From Leisingera sp. S132 (GTDB taxonomy: Bacteria; Pseudomonadota; Alphaproteobacteria; Rhodobacterales; Rhodobacteraceae): a stretch of DNA of 64,000 nucleotides. The notes beneath the pieces are model-generated. The model ran no database searches, was not told where the DNA came from, and saw only the letters and a program-made list of their open reading frames with translations. This document shows positions 1-8,617 of the stretch, in pieces; the stretch's first letter is position 1, and each line of letters starts with the position of its first letter. The stretch lies in the NCBI RefSeq assembly GCF_025144465.1, contig NZ_CP083553.1, forward strand, positions 1,982,001 through 2,046,000. Direction: 5' to 3'. Position numbers and translations under genes: made by a program.

Positions 1-1
1 A

Positions 2-121
2 CTGGAGTACGTCGCGGAAAGGCAGGAGGTGGCCATGAGGGCGGGCTTCGAAAGTGGTCGCCGCTCATTGCAATATGACCTGCGCAAGTTGTTGGGCGCA
101 GCGCCTAACCCTCAATCCTAA
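2..121 (+). CDS. C-terminal end of an unidentified protein, cut by the window edge
   Basis: An open frame enters from the left edge and ends with TAA at 119-121, giving 39 residues that finish in LRKLLGAAPNPQS. A strong bidirectional terminator follows 22 bases later. This is the arrangement expected for the end of a real gene converging on the prophage tail genes. The visible part is too short to recognise a family. It could be the last phage gene or the first host gene at the left border. Confidence 0.4.
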   Translation: MEYVAERQEVAMRAGFESGRRSLQYDLRKLLGAAPNPQS

Positions 122-143
122 AACCGCCGCCCCCGAAACGACA

Positions 144-169
144 AAAGCCCCGGCGCAAACCGGGGCTTT
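144..169. terminator. Bidirectional terminator between convergent genes
   Basis: Perfect 10-bp arms (AAAGCCCCGG / CCGGGGCTTT) flank a 6-base loop, with T-rich sequence on the right and A-rich sequence on the left. It can therefore end both the short plus-strand gene and the long minus-strand phage late operon. Confidence 0.85.
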
Positions 170-191
170 CCTTTTGTCCTGCAGTGCGGCT

Positions 192-566
192 TTAGGCGTC
201 AGGCTCGATCCGCTGCAGCCCATGCGCTGCAATCAGCGTGTCGAACTGCTCAGCCGGGTCTGTGCTGCTGGCCGGGCCGGTCACCACAACCAGGTGATCC
301 GCAACGGCCTGCCAGTCGCCCGGAGCCAAGCCGTCTGGCCACGCCATTCCGGGCGGCAGGCCAGGGGCAAAAGACAGCACATGCAGAAACGCGTCAGTTT
401 CCTTGGTTGAAGCCCCCTTGTGCGTGGCCTCCCCGGCCCCGTCGGGTGATAGCTCAACAATAAAGTTCTGCCCGCTGCGGCCAAGTGCATTTGCAGCCCG
501 GTTGCAGGCCTCCGCGTGCTCAATTGGCGCCAGGAAGGCGATGCGGTTGGTGTACAGGGTGGTCAT
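192..566 (-). CDS. Hypothetical phage protein, last gene of the late operon
   Basis: This encodes 124 residues starting MTTLYTNRIAFLAP. Its ATG overlaps the stop of the upstream gene by four bases (ATGA), so it is translationally coupled to the preceding tail-associated gene. I do not recognise a domain. There is no signal peptide or membrane segment. As the final gene before the terminator, downstream of spike and fibre genes, it is probably a tail-fibre accessory or assembly protein, but that is only positional inference. Confidence 0.7.
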   Translation of the reverse strand: MTTLYTNRIAFLAPIEHAEACNRAANALGRSGQNFIVELSPDGAGEATHKGASTKETDAFLHVLSFAPGLPPGMAWPDGLAPGDWQAVADHLVVVTGPASSTDPAEQFDTLIAAHGLQRIEPDA

Positions 567-1384
567 ACCGTTACCCCGAAGTATGCGGCCACCTGCTGCT
601 GCTGCGTTGCCGTAAGGGGGGCGGAAACGATCACGGCACCAACCATGTTGTTGCGCAGCACATCATAGTTGTCAGCCATTACCACGCCTTCATCCGCGAT
701 CAGCGCGCCATCCGCAGCGATGTAGGCGGAAAATGTTCCGGTCAGCGGTGCAATCAGGGAGTCGTCGCCATCGTCGGCCAGCGTCCTGTCGGCTTGGTAT
801 GTCGCGCGGGCAGCATCTGCGGGAGCAAGGCAGTGTTTACCCGCGACGGTGCGCAAAGAAAGGCCGCTCACTGTTCCGGTAAAGCTTGTCTTGTTCAGAT
901 TGAAAAGTTGCGGGCGGGCTGACCCTGACGCCTTGAAGATAGCCCTATGGCTCCCGTCCCCAGTGAAGCTGCCCAAGAAGTTATTGTCCCCATCGAACAA
1001 ATTCAGGCTATCCGCGCCTGACCCTGCAATGGTCAACTGAAGTTCCCCGAATTCCCCAGCAGATAGCCCCATGACGTTAAGGGTGCCGTTCAAGCCTTGG
1101 GCCGTGAAAGAGCCATCGCCGTTGTCTGTCCAGTTCACGGCAGTAACGGGGTTTTCTTCGAAGAAGTTGACGCCTCGGGCCAAGCCCCGCGATTTGTCCA
1201 GACCAAGCTTCACAAGGTCGCCAGAGGGGGCAGACGGCAGTATGCCCGCCGCGTCCTGAAACAACGTCGAGGTGTCGCGCCAGTCCAGAAACAGACCCTG
1301 CGCACCACCGGCGAACAGATCCACTGGCGTGAAGGGACGGCGGCACACCGCCGCCGTCATTACCGAAAGCCCATTGCCGAGCAT
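563..1384 (-). CDS. Putative tail fibre/spike-associated protein
   Basis: This encodes 273 residues from ATG at 1384, whose A overlaps the last base of the upstream stop (TGATG), with GGGTGG upstream. A GTG three codons earlier is possible but lacks such spacing. The middle (about residues 80-190) is rich in G, S, T, N and alternating hydrophobics, resembling a beta-sandwich carbohydrate-binding fold. The C-terminus (ALTATQQQQVAAYFGV) resembles a pattern common in phage head/tail-fibre proteins of Rhodobacterales. It lies next to the spike base protein, so a role in receptor binding is a reasonable guess. The family is not recognised with certainty. Confidence 0.65.
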   Translation of the reverse strand: MLGNGLSVMTAAVCRRPFTPVDLFAGGAQGLFLDWRDTSTLFQDAAGILPSAPSGDLVKLGLDKSRGLARGVNFFEENPVTAVNWTDNGDGSFTAQGLNGTLNVMGLSAGEFGELQLTIAGSGADSLNLFDGDNNFLGSFTGDGSHRAIFKASGSARPQLFNLNKTSFTGTVSGLSLRTVAGKHCLAPADAARATYQADRTLADDGDDSLIAPLTGTFSAYIAADGALIADEGVVMADNYDVLRNNMVGAVIVSAPLTATQQQQVAAYFGVTV

Positions 1385-1647
1385 CAGTACCACCCAACTA
1401 CGGTTGCCGTGGTGCCGGTTGCCTCCACCCCGACCGCAGAGAACCCGATGGTTTCGCCCGCCAGAACAGGGTAGACGATGACGGTCCCCCCCTCGTCACG
1501 CAAGGCAAGGTCGCCCGCGGTGAGAACACGCAGGACTCGCGGCCTGGGCGACAGGTCGGCACCGTCTTGCGGGGCGATTGAGAAATGATGCGTCGCCGGG
1601 CTTTCCAAGCCGCGCATCCAACCGTCAAAGGGGTCGCTTTGAGGCAT
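1384..1647 (-). CDS. Spike base protein, RCAP_rcc01079-like family
   Basis: This 87-residue protein has the layout of the small spike base protein known from the Rhodobacter capsulatus gene transfer agent and related phages: an N-terminal DPF segment, ...SIAPQDGADLSPRPRVLRV, AGDLALRDEGG, a central turn PVLAGETIGF, and a C-terminal ATGTTATVVGW. In the gene transfer agent, this protein seats the head spikes. Here it follows the lysis cassette and precedes two probable fibre genes. The assignment rests on remembered family pattern, not on a search. Confidence 0.7.
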   Translation of the reverse strand: MPQSDPFDGWMRGLESPATHHFSIAPQDGADLSPRPRVLRVLTAGDLALRDEGGTVIVYPVLAGETIGFSAVGVEATGTTATVVGWY

Positions 1648-1679
1648 TTTCGTTCCTTTCTTTGTTAAATTCGGAGGAA

Positions 1680-1928
1680 TTACTGCGGGCCTGCCGCGCT
1701 GAGAATTTCAGCAATTGCGGCAAGCTTGGCGTTGGCACAGGCCCGCCCCCGGGCCTCTGCTATCAGCGCGTCGGAATGGTGGCCCTCATTTTGCGGGAGA
1801 GGGCCAGTATAGCCAGCACAGAACTCCAGCAAATCGGCCGGCACAGGTGGCGGCTGTTTTGCAGGTTCAGGGTTGAACCAGGTACAGCCGCTCAGAAGTA
1901 GCGCGCAGCAAAGGTGACAAAGGCGCAT
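1680..1928 (-). CDS. Rz1-like outer-membrane spanin lipoprotein
   Basis: From MRLCHLCCALLLSGC at 1928 the 82-residue product has a lipoprotein signal with lipobox LLSGC, giving a lipidated Cys15 after processing. The next segment is proline-rich (PEPAKQPPPVP), as usual for o-spanins. The gene starts inside the Rz-like gene in another frame, the classic nested Rz/Rz1 arrangement. Together they would fuse inner and outer membranes in the last step of lysis. An upstream in-frame extension exists but would bury the lipobox, so the internal Met is preferred. Confidence 0.8.
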   Translation of the reverse strand: MRLCHLCCALLLSGCTWFNPEPAKQPPPVPADLLEFCAGYTGPLPQNEGHHSDALIAEARGRACANAKLAAIAEILSAAGPQ

Positions 1929-2220
1929 CGCGGCCCTCCATGGATTGCAAGTCACGGGAAAGCGCGTCCCAGCGGCGGTATTCCTCCGCCGCGCGCGCCA
2001 GGTGCGCACGGTGAACCCGGGCAGCCTCCTCAGCCCGGGCCAAGCTTGCTCTTGCTTGGCCGAGTTCTGCGCGCATTGCGGAAAGCTCAGAACGCAACAC
2101 CCTGCGGTCTGCCACTAGATCGGCCAACCACCAGACCGCCGCCGCAAACGCCGCAGCACCGGCGAGGTTCAGCACCGACCGCAGAGGCAGCACTACGCCG
2201 CCCCCAGAGCTTTCAGGCAC
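1867..2220 (-). CDS. Rz-like inner-membrane spanin
   Basis: This 117-residue protein has one N-terminal membrane segment (about residues 15-35, LNLAGAAAFAAAVWWLADLV). A long alpha-helical, charged Ala/Arg/Glu-rich region (about 40-95) follows, as expected for an i-spanin coiled coil. Its start overlaps the end of the lysozyme gene by 28 bases and its 3' end contains the Rz1-like lipoprotein gene. Location and architecture make the i-spanin assignment strong although i-spanin sequences are poorly conserved. Confidence 0.8.
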   Translation of the reverse strand: MPESSGGGVVLPLRSVLNLAGAAAFAAAVWWLADLVADRRVLRSELSAMRAELGQARASLARAEEAARVHRAHLARAAEEYRRWDALSRDLQSMEGRDAPLSPLLRATSERLYLVQP

Positions 2221-2918
2221 ATGATGCGCTCTGACTGGCGCCTGTTCACCAGCCCCCTGAGAACCCTGCCCCCCGCCAGGTTCCAGCGCGGCAGCTCATT
2301 GCAGGCAGCGTTGTAGCGGCGGGCGCGGAGGTGCTTAGCAAGAGTAGACCCGCAAGCGGCACCCGTTCCGACATTGTAGGCCCAGGACGTCACAGACGCC
2401 TGCACCCCTGCTGGGGCATCCGTGAAGCCATCGACGCAATCCGACATTCCGGCGTGAAACTCTGTCCACCGCTTCTTGAGCATGCTGGTGCATTCCGCGT
2501 CCGAGTAGCGGTCCCCCTGCTCCACCCCCCTGGTTTCACCAAAACAGACCGTCCAGACAGCTCCGTGACTGTCCCAGTAGGCCGTGTTTTCTTTGCCTTC
2601 CCACTGAGCCGTGAGCGGAATACCAAGAGCCAGGACGCCAGCGGCAACACCAATGTGTCGCTTGCGGATCGCCCCGCTTTCATCGCGCCAGAACTGCCGC
2701 CACAACCCGGATGACGGTTGAACCAGCACACGCGCAAAGATCGCCAGCATGTTCACCAACGCTGCAATGATTGCAAAAACCAGCGGGTCAAGCCCGAGCA
2801 TGGCCGGAGTCACCAGCGAGATGAACAAGGGCAGAACAGACACAAAGGCCGCTAACACCAGAAGGCGTACCGACCAGGCGCCAGACAAAGTTTCTTTCCA
2901 GTTCGGGATAAGTTTCAT
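2193..2918 (-). CDS. Endolysin: GH24 lysozyme with N-terminal holin-like membrane domain
   Basis: The start at 2918 (MKLIPNWKETLSGAW) has GGAG six bases upstream; the product is 241 residues. Residues about 1-75 carry two strong membrane segments typical of a small separate phage membrane protein (MKLIPNW... type, DUF7940-like). Residues about 90-115 form a weakly hydrophobic, Ala/Gly-rich segment (HIGVAAGVLALGIPL) like a SAR signal-anchor. The GH24 muramidase domain follows: catalytic Glu in QWEGKENTAYWD, then VCFGET with the conserved Thr. No stop or good internal start separates the two parts, so they are fused. The enzyme would cut peptidoglycan at lysis. Confidence 0.85.
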   Translation of the reverse strand: MKLIPNWKETLSGAWSVRLLVLAAFVSVLPLFISLVTPAMLGLDPLVFAIIAALVNMLAIFARVLVQPSSGLWRQFWRDESGAIRKRHIGVAAGVLALGIPLTAQWEGKENTAYWDSHGAVWTVCFGETRGVEQGDRYSDAECTSMLKKRWTEFHAGMSDCVDGFTDAPAGVQASVTSWAYNVGTGAACGSTLAKHLRARRYNAACNELPRWNLAGGRVLRGLVNRRQSERIMCLKALGAA

Positions 2919-2983
2919 GAAGATCTCCAAAAGAAAGGCCCCGCTGGATGCGGGGCCGGTTTCGGGGTTGAATTTTCGATGGA

Positions 2984-3274
2984 TCAGTCAGCGAGCTGCT
3001 TCAGGGCTTCCCGCTGTTCCGGGGTGAGTTGCGCTATCTCGATGTTCCGCCGCTCTCTGCGGTCGCGCTCTTCGATGCCGCGCAGGCAGCGATTGTGCCA
3101 AGCCCTCAAAGCCAGGCTGGCAACCGCCACAAAGACGCCGACACCGGCAGCAATTTCATGCGATCCCAGCCACCCAAAGAAGGAAGCGGCGGAACCGCCA
3201 ACCATGCCCCACCCCGCAAATGAAGACGTTACGCGGGCCTGAACTGCTGCCTCAAGGTTATCTGTCAAAGACAT
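2984..3274 (-). CDS. Holin-like small membrane protein
   Basis: This protein of 96 residues has two hydrophobic segments (FAGWGMVGGSAASFFGWLG and IAAGVGVFVAVASLAL), a charged helical C-terminus with many Arg/Glu, and ends EQREALKQLAD. It lies immediately upstream of the lysozyme gene. Two membrane spans plus a charged tail fit a class II holin. The ATG at 3274 was chosen because it lies just after the fibre gene stop; an in-frame ATG at 3298 inside the fibre gene is an alternative. Confidence 0.7.
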   Translation of the reverse strand: MSLTDNLEAAVQARVTSSFAGWGMVGGSAASFFGWLGSHEIAAGVGVFVAVASLALRAWHNRCLRGIEERDRRERRNIEIAQLTPEQREALKQLAD

Positions 3275-3282
3275 CTTCCGGA

Positions 3283-4524
3283 TTACCTCACCAGCCATTC
3301 CTCAACATCCGCAGAGATGTCCCGCATCTTGATCCACCGGCTGCCGACCGGCTGGCCTTTGCGGAGCCGCAGCTTACCCATCAGCCCCACCATGTCCCAT
3401 TCGGCACGATCAGCCCGCGGGATGTATTCCTGGGCGGGATCAAAATCAGGGTTTTCCTTTCGGCATTGCTGAGTGACGGTCTCCCCGGTTTCATCGTCGG
3501 TAACCTGGTAATCCTCCCAGACATACGCTCCGAAATCGTCGCGCATGTACTTGCCTTTCCAGCGCCCGATATCTCCGTCACCCACAACTGACGGATTGGC
3601 CGAGATCACGCCTATGGGATCCTCCCCGGTCAGCGCAGGGCGGATCTTGCCGCCATCCAGCACAACGGCCAGCCCGCGGCGGTCCTCGCTCGCCGGATTG
3701 CCGTCCAACCATTCGAAAAATTCCGCATAGTCCGCGCCGCCGCCAGTCCAGGAACCATCGCAAGTGCCGTTGCCATCACCTGAGAAATTGAATTCCAGGT
3801 CTCCGCCCGCTCCGCCCGAGACCATCTTTGCAAAAGTGTAGTCTGCAGTGCTGGCACGATCCGCCACCAGAACAGAAACCGTTCCTGTGAATGACGCGTG
3901 GGTGGCAACCATCCGGGCCTGCCAACTGGTCTGAACACCCATCTCGACCTGAAACTGCGACAAGGGCGCGTCGGTTCCGAAACCGACCTTTCCGTCACTC
4001 TTCAGAACCAGGCTGTTTGTTGGAGCGCCAGCCTCAAACAAGGCGACCACCCGGGCCGCAACCGCATCGTATATGGTGTAAGCGCCAGTGTTAGCGACAT
4101 GGCCGGCAGTCCACTTGGCAACGCCATCCTCCTTGTGGCGAACCCGGGAGCTGTTCCCGGCTGCACTGTCGATATCCACCACAGAAGCCCCTGCTCCTGC
4201 CGACACCAAGAGAGAAGTAAACGCACCGGCACCGCGTGTGGCCGCACCGATACCCACACCATCAAGGTCAGCCGCGGACAACTTCAAGCGCCCGCTGGAG
4301 GTGTCATAAGACAGCAGAAGAATATCAGTCGTGCCGTCGAAGATGTTGAACTCCCACACGTTGCCGTCCTGTTTGATCCAGAACGTGCCAGCCGCCGCAT
4401 AGGCGGGTCTTCCAGCTCCCATGTGACTGCTGTTAAGCGCATCCCTGAACCACCCCAGCAGCGCTGCCAAATCAGTGCCTCCGGTTGTTGAAGGGTTGAT
4501 CGTTCCGAAGTCATATTGCGACAT
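3283..4524 (-). CDS. Tail fibre with C-terminal self-cleaving chaperone (peptidase G2-like)
   Basis: The 413-residue product starts MSQYDFGTINP. The N-terminal two thirds are Gly/Ala/Ser/Thr-rich with repeated GAGA- and LKSDGKVGFGT-type motifs usual in trimeric fibres. From about residue 270 (GGADYAEFFEWLDGNP, RRGLAVVLDGGKIRPA, DPIGVISANPSVVGD) it matches the peptidase_G2 intramolecular chaperone pattern, which folds the trimer and then cleaves itself off. The gene sits between the tail-tip protein and the holin. It probably determines adsorption specificity. Confidence 0.8.
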   Translation of the reverse strand: MSQYDFGTINPSTTGGTDLAALLGWFRDALNSSHMGAGRPAYAAAGTFWIKQDGNVWEFNIFDGTTDILLLSYDTSSGRLKLSAADLDGVGIGAATRGAGAFTSLLVSAGAGASVVDIDSAAGNSSRVRHKEDGVAKWTAGHVANTGAYTIYDAVAARVVALFEAGAPTNSLVLKSDGKVGFGTDAPLSQFQVEMGVQTSWQARMVATHASFTGTVSVLVADRASTADYTFAKMVSGGAGGDLEFNFSGDGNGTCDGSWTGGGADYAEFFEWLDGNPASEDRRGLAVVLDGGKIRPALTGEDPIGVISANPSVVGDGDIGRWKGKYMRDDFGAYVWEDYQVTDDETGETVTQQCRKENPDFDPAQEYIPRADRAEWDMVGLMGKLRLRKGQPVGSRWIKMRDISADVEEWLVR

Positions 4525-4548
4525 AGATTTCTCCTGATTGCGGCGGCG

Positions 4549-7500
4549 CTACCGCGACCGCCCGTACCCCTTGGCGACCCAATCAAAGGAACAGGCTATG
4601 TCCGCCCCGGCTGAATCGACAAATTTCTGGTGAAAACCCTCACGGGTCACATTGGAACGCACACTGCGCGCACCGGTTGGAAGCCCCTGCCCGTCAACCG
4701 TGACAGCCGGGCGCACCCGGAAGGGTGAGGCAAAAGATACAGCGACCCCGCCAGCAGGGCACTGCACATCCGCGCCAGCTTCCACCCTGTCCGGCATATC
4801 AATCGTGACAGACACATGATCGACCTGGACCGCGACTTCTGGCGCACCACTGATTAGCTGCAGGCGAAAACGGAACGCACGAGCGCTGTAATCCCCAATT
4901 TGCAACGCTGCCCAATCGTCCCAGACAGCCCCAGCGTCCTGAGGATCGTTCAGAGTTGACGAAACCTGCAGCTCGATCCCCCAGGCGTCCGAGCTGGTTC
5001 CGGTCAGATCCTCGACATCCTCAAGGCTGCTCCAATTCGCCAAGCTATCATCCAGCCGGAAACCGAACCCGCGCACATCAGCGCTCAGGCGCGAGGTGTA
5101 AACCTCGCCGAGGTCAGTGACCCCCGCGAAATCATATGTGCCAGTCGGCTCCACCCCGCCGTGACCGCCGATACTCATCACCTCATCCAGAGCGGTCCAG
5201 TTGTCGATTGAAGCCCCGGACAAGAGCATGAGAGCATCCGAAACCACTGATAGCCCGTCAGTCTTCGCACCGGCAAAACCAGGATGCTCCTGAACCAGCT
5301 CCACCACGTTCAACGCGGAGATCCCGGCGCCCTCAACCGTGACTTCCGCCGCCACCGCACTTTCCCGGCCATACAGAGAAACAGCCTTGATCAGATAACG
5401 GCCATTCACTGCAGGGATTGCAATCTGGCTTCCTGACACCTCCGGCTCCACCAGAGACGCCTGCCGCCAGCCGCCTGTTGCGCCGGGCGCCAGATACCGC
5501 AGGCTATAATGCGAAACGATGGCCTCCCCCAAGCGCCAGGACAGGAAGAGCTGATCCCCGGCCACCCGGGACACAAACCCGGCAACCGCAGCAGGCGTCT
5601 CTCCAGAAACCGTGCGCTCGACATAAACCACCGCGGGGTCTGACCGGCCTGCGTCATTCACACCGAAGATCTCGAACCGGTAATTGCCAATCTCAGGCAG
5701 CAGATAGGTGCCGGAGGTGTTTTCGGTGTGCGTGATCCGGACCCGATCACCTTCCGGAGAGATCCGGTAAATTACAAACCTCTCCGCGCTGTAGGCCCCA
5801 CCAGGCTGCCATTCCAGCTCTGCGAAGGCCGCAGCGCTGCGCGCGCCCGACCGGTCCTCTTTCACAACGTTTTGCGCCACCGCGGAGATTATGCGGGGCG
5901 CCACAGGCTTCAGCGAACTGTTTGGTGCGACAGAGGTTATCGTCGGCACATAGTCAGGGATTTCCCCCTGGTCCGCATCGAGCACTTCCGGAGCCGCAGG
6001 TACGCCCTTCAGCGTGGCCTGCAGATCACCATCATGCAGAATGGCTGTGATCAGCAGCTCGACACTTTCCTGGGTCATCAGCTCAATTGAAACGAGATCC
6101 CCGGCGACCAGATCTGCGGCCGGCACAACTTCGGATGCAGTCCAGATCCCGTCATAGGAGTCGGGCGCAGCAGCGGAGAAAACCACCTCATCACCCAAGG
6201 CGGAGCGCCAGTTCACCCGGTAGTCACCAGCCTCAGGCGTCAGCAGCTCATCGAGGGTGAAGCTGACAAGATTTCCGCCGGGATCAGTCACAATGGACTT
6301 CACCCGGCCAGCACCTACGCCGATCATCGGCACGTCATGAACAAACCGCACCTTGTCGCCCATATTCACCCGCAGGTGATCTAAGTCGCTTTTCCAGGTG
6401 AACTCTTCATACCGCAACAAGGCCTGCGCCAGATGATAACGGCCCAGCCGCCAGGCGTTTCCGCCGTTTGCGTCATCCTTGGAAAGGACAACCCCGCGCA
6501 AATCTAGGGTTTCAAGCTCAGTGGCCGTGGCCGCATCATACCCGTCCGCGTAGACCGTGATTTCATCCTGCTGCCAGTCCAGCCTCTCGGAAAGGCAGCG
6601 CACACGAAAACCGTGGATCTCTTTCGGGAAGGTGATCGCGCCGCGAAAATCATAACTGTTGCGTGGGCTGAACTGCTGCACAACCGGCCCGGCGCCGCCA
6701 TCACGGATGATCGAGTATTTGAGATCCCGCAGGGTACGCCTGGCACGGCCAGCGCCGCAGATCATATCCAGAACCTCGGCAACCGTGGTGGTCTGGTCGA
6801 TCACTGCATCACAGGTCCAATGCGGCTCCTGATCTGCCCAATCAAGCAGATCCTGAAGCTGGATCCGGCTGTCTGCCAGCGGCTTGGCCAGCGTCGGCCC
6901 CATCAGGGACCGGGCATAGATCCAGGCCGGGTGGCGCACTGGCTGAAACGCCGTCCATGACGCACCATCCCAGACCGGCGCCATTTGCTGAACTATCACG
7001 CTCAGATCTTCAAGCTGGCCGTTCAATTGCTCGCTGGCCTTGATGCGAACCGCCACCTCGGCAATGCCGTCATGACTGGGCAGTTTTCCAGTGCGGATCG
7101 AGCGGATTGCACTCAAATAGGAATCGTCACGAACCGTTATGTGATCGCTATCTTCATAGATCCGCTTGATCTGAACCTCATATTCTCCAGGCTCAGGAAA
7201 CACGATCAGCTTTGTGAAACGCAAATTCGCGGTCGTGGCGCCGGTATGAAGCTCAGCACCCGCATCAATAAATTGAGAGTCTCCAACCTTCCGGTAGTAA
7301 AACGCCGTCAGGCGCGAGAGCGGCTGCTTATTGTTGTTCTCATCGAACCGGACCAAGCCCTGATAGAGAACATCAATCTCTGCCGCAGTTGACCTCTCCC
7401 GCGTGGTGCGGATCACAATGTCATTCTGGTTCAGACGAACAGAGTAACCGTCTTCAGCAATGTCGTCCGGATAAAGGTCAAGCGCCTCCGCACCGCTCCG

Positions 7501-8247
7501 CCAAGCCTTAACCAAAGGTGCAATCTGCGGAATGCGGGAGAGAGTTTCAGCACTATCCACATTGAGAAATTCCAGTTCGACTCCTGAAAACTCCCATATT
7601 GGCGTGGTGCCGATCTTCAGTTCCTCCAGTGCCACAGGCCCATGACCGAAAGTATACCGGCCCCGGAAATAGACCTCCTCCCCTCGCCCCTCTGTAAAGC
7701 CGCGAGCGGTCTTGGGAGGGAACATCTTGTGACGGCCCAGAACGCTCGGGTAGACGCCGTATTTCACCTCCGCATTGCCGGATCCGGTGATTGAAAAATT
7801 CGGATCATCCTGCTGGATGCTGCCCGGCCTGGCAGGCGGCGGAATCAGCGCATTGATCAACAGCGATCCAACAATGGTGACAGCGGCATAAACTGCAGCA
7901 TAAGCGAATGAGGTGGTTGCCAAAGCAAAGGTTGTACCTGCGATGTAACTCGCTGCGGAAGGCAAGACGGCAGCCAGGACAGCACCCGCAAGCGGCCCTT
8001 GCACCTTTGGGCCGATAAGCACATGGCTGCCTTCGCGCGGGCGCACCCGGTGCCACTTGTCCACCGGAACTACGGTGCTGTGCACGCCCTTGCTAATCAC
8101 GACCTGCACAGACATCAGCAGGCGGGGATCAATTTCCGCCTGCTGCACCAGGTCGGCAACCGTCACCCCTTCCGGCATGTGCCGGCACTGCGCCCGACCC
8201 TTTAGCGGGTGCTGATAAACGGCGGTTTCAAACAGCTTGGCGTCCAT
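4549..8247 (-). CDS. Tail tip attachment protein (host specificity protein J-like)
   Basis: The 1,232-residue protein starts at MDAKLFETAVYQHP, with GGAAGG 11 bases upstream, inside the end of the NlpC gene. A hydrophobic Ala-rich stretch (about 85-150) is followed by the NFSITGSGN..YGVYPSVLGRHKMFPP region common to J-like proteins, then a long hub region. Fibronectin-III-like repeats (about residues 760-960, SAERFVIYRI, SHYSLRYLAPG) and a C-terminal beta-rich end follow. The order NlpC-J-fibre matches lambda-like tail operons. It would form the tail tip and take part in receptor recognition and DNA ejection. Confidence 0.88.
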   Translation of the reverse strand: MDAKLFETAVYQHPLKGRAQCRHMPEGVTVADLVQQAEIDPRLLMSVQVVISKGVHSTVVPVDKWHRVRPREGSHVLIGPKVQGPLAGAVLAAVLPSAASYIAGTTFALATTSFAYAAVYAAVTIVGSLLINALIPPPARPGSIQQDDPNFSITGSGNAEVKYGVYPSVLGRHKMFPPKTARGFTEGRGEEVYFRGRYTFGHGPVALEELKIGTTPIWEFSGVELEFLNVDSAETLSRIPQIAPLVKAWRSGAEALDLYPDDIAEDGYSVRLNQNDIVIRTTRERSTAAEIDVLYQGLVRFDENNNKQPLSRLTAFYYRKVGDSQFIDAGAELHTGATTANLRFTKLIVFPEPGEYEVQIKRIYEDSDHITVRDDSYLSAIRSIRTGKLPSHDGIAEVAVRIKASEQLNGQLEDLSVIVQQMAPVWDGASWTAFQPVRHPAWIYARSLMGPTLAKPLADSRIQLQDLLDWADQEPHWTCDAVIDQTTTVAEVLDMICGAGRARRTLRDLKYSIIRDGGAGPVVQQFSPRNSYDFRGAITFPKEIHGFRVRCLSERLDWQQDEITVYADGYDAATATELETLDLRGVVLSKDDANGGNAWRLGRYHLAQALLRYEEFTWKSDLDHLRVNMGDKVRFVHDVPMIGVGAGRVKSIVTDPGGNLVSFTLDELLTPEAGDYRVNWRSALGDEVVFSAAAPDSYDGIWTASEVVPAADLVAGDLVSIELMTQESVELLITAILHDGDLQATLKGVPAAPEVLDADQGEIPDYVPTITSVAPNSSLKPVAPRIISAVAQNVVKEDRSGARSAAAFAELEWQPGGAYSAERFVIYRISPEGDRVRITHTENTSGTYLLPEIGNYRFEIFGVNDAGRSDPAVVYVERTVSGETPAAVAGFVSRVAGDQLFLSWRLGEAIVSHYSLRYLAPGATGGWRQASLVEPEVSGSQIAIPAVNGRYLIKAVSLYGRESAVAAEVTVEGAGISALNVVELVQEHPGFAGAKTDGLSVVSDALMLLSGASIDNWTALDEVMSIGGHGGVEPTGTYDFAGVTDLGEVYTSRLSADVRGFGFRLDDSLANWSSLEDVEDLTGTSSDAWGIELQVSSTLNDPQDAGAVWDDWAALQIGDYSARAFRFRLQLISGAPEVAVQVDHVSVTIDMPDRVEAGADVQCPAGGVAVSFASPFRVRPAVTVDGQGLPTGARSVRSNVTREGFHQKFVDSAGADIACSFDWVAKGYGRSR

Positions 8248-8617
8248 GAATGTAGATACCTTCCAGGCGGCGGGACATTGCACCCTGCCGAAAATCTTCA
8301 ATTACGCTCTCGCCCGCGTCTCCGCAGGCATGGAGCATTTGCCTGTTGTTCAGGGCGTAGCCCACATGCAGCTCCAGCCCGCGCACCCGGAACAGAAGTG
8401 CGGCCCCCTCCTCGGCAACCTTCACCTGCCGCCATTGGGGTCGCACCTGGTCTGCCAGCTTCATTCGCGCGGCGGCTGTCATTGAGCACAGCGGGTCAAA
8501 CAGCTCCCGCCCGTGCCGTTCCCGCTGCAGGGCCAGAAACAAGCCCAGGCAGTCAAATTCCTGCGGCCCCCGACCGAGTTCCCGGTAGGGCAAACCGACC
8601 CAGCGATCCGACCACAT
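8228..8617 (-). CDS. NlpC/P60 tail-assembly peptidase
   Basis: This 129-residue protein has the NlpC/P60 signature: catalytic Cys in QEFDCLGL, and His in LELHVGYAL with a second His in MLHACG. The family cleaves peptide crosslinks in murein. In lambda the equivalent is the C-terminal part of gpK, needed for tail tip assembly and local wall degradation. It sits between the DUF1833-like gene and the J-like gene, exactly where a gpK-type protein is expected. Confidence 0.88.
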   Translation of the reverse strand: MWSDRWVGLPYRELGRGPQEFDCLGLFLALQRERHGRELFDPLCSMTAAARMKLADQVRPQWRQVKVAEEGAALLFRVRGLELHVGYALNNRQMLHACGDAGESVIEDFRQGAMSRRLEGIYIHGRQAV

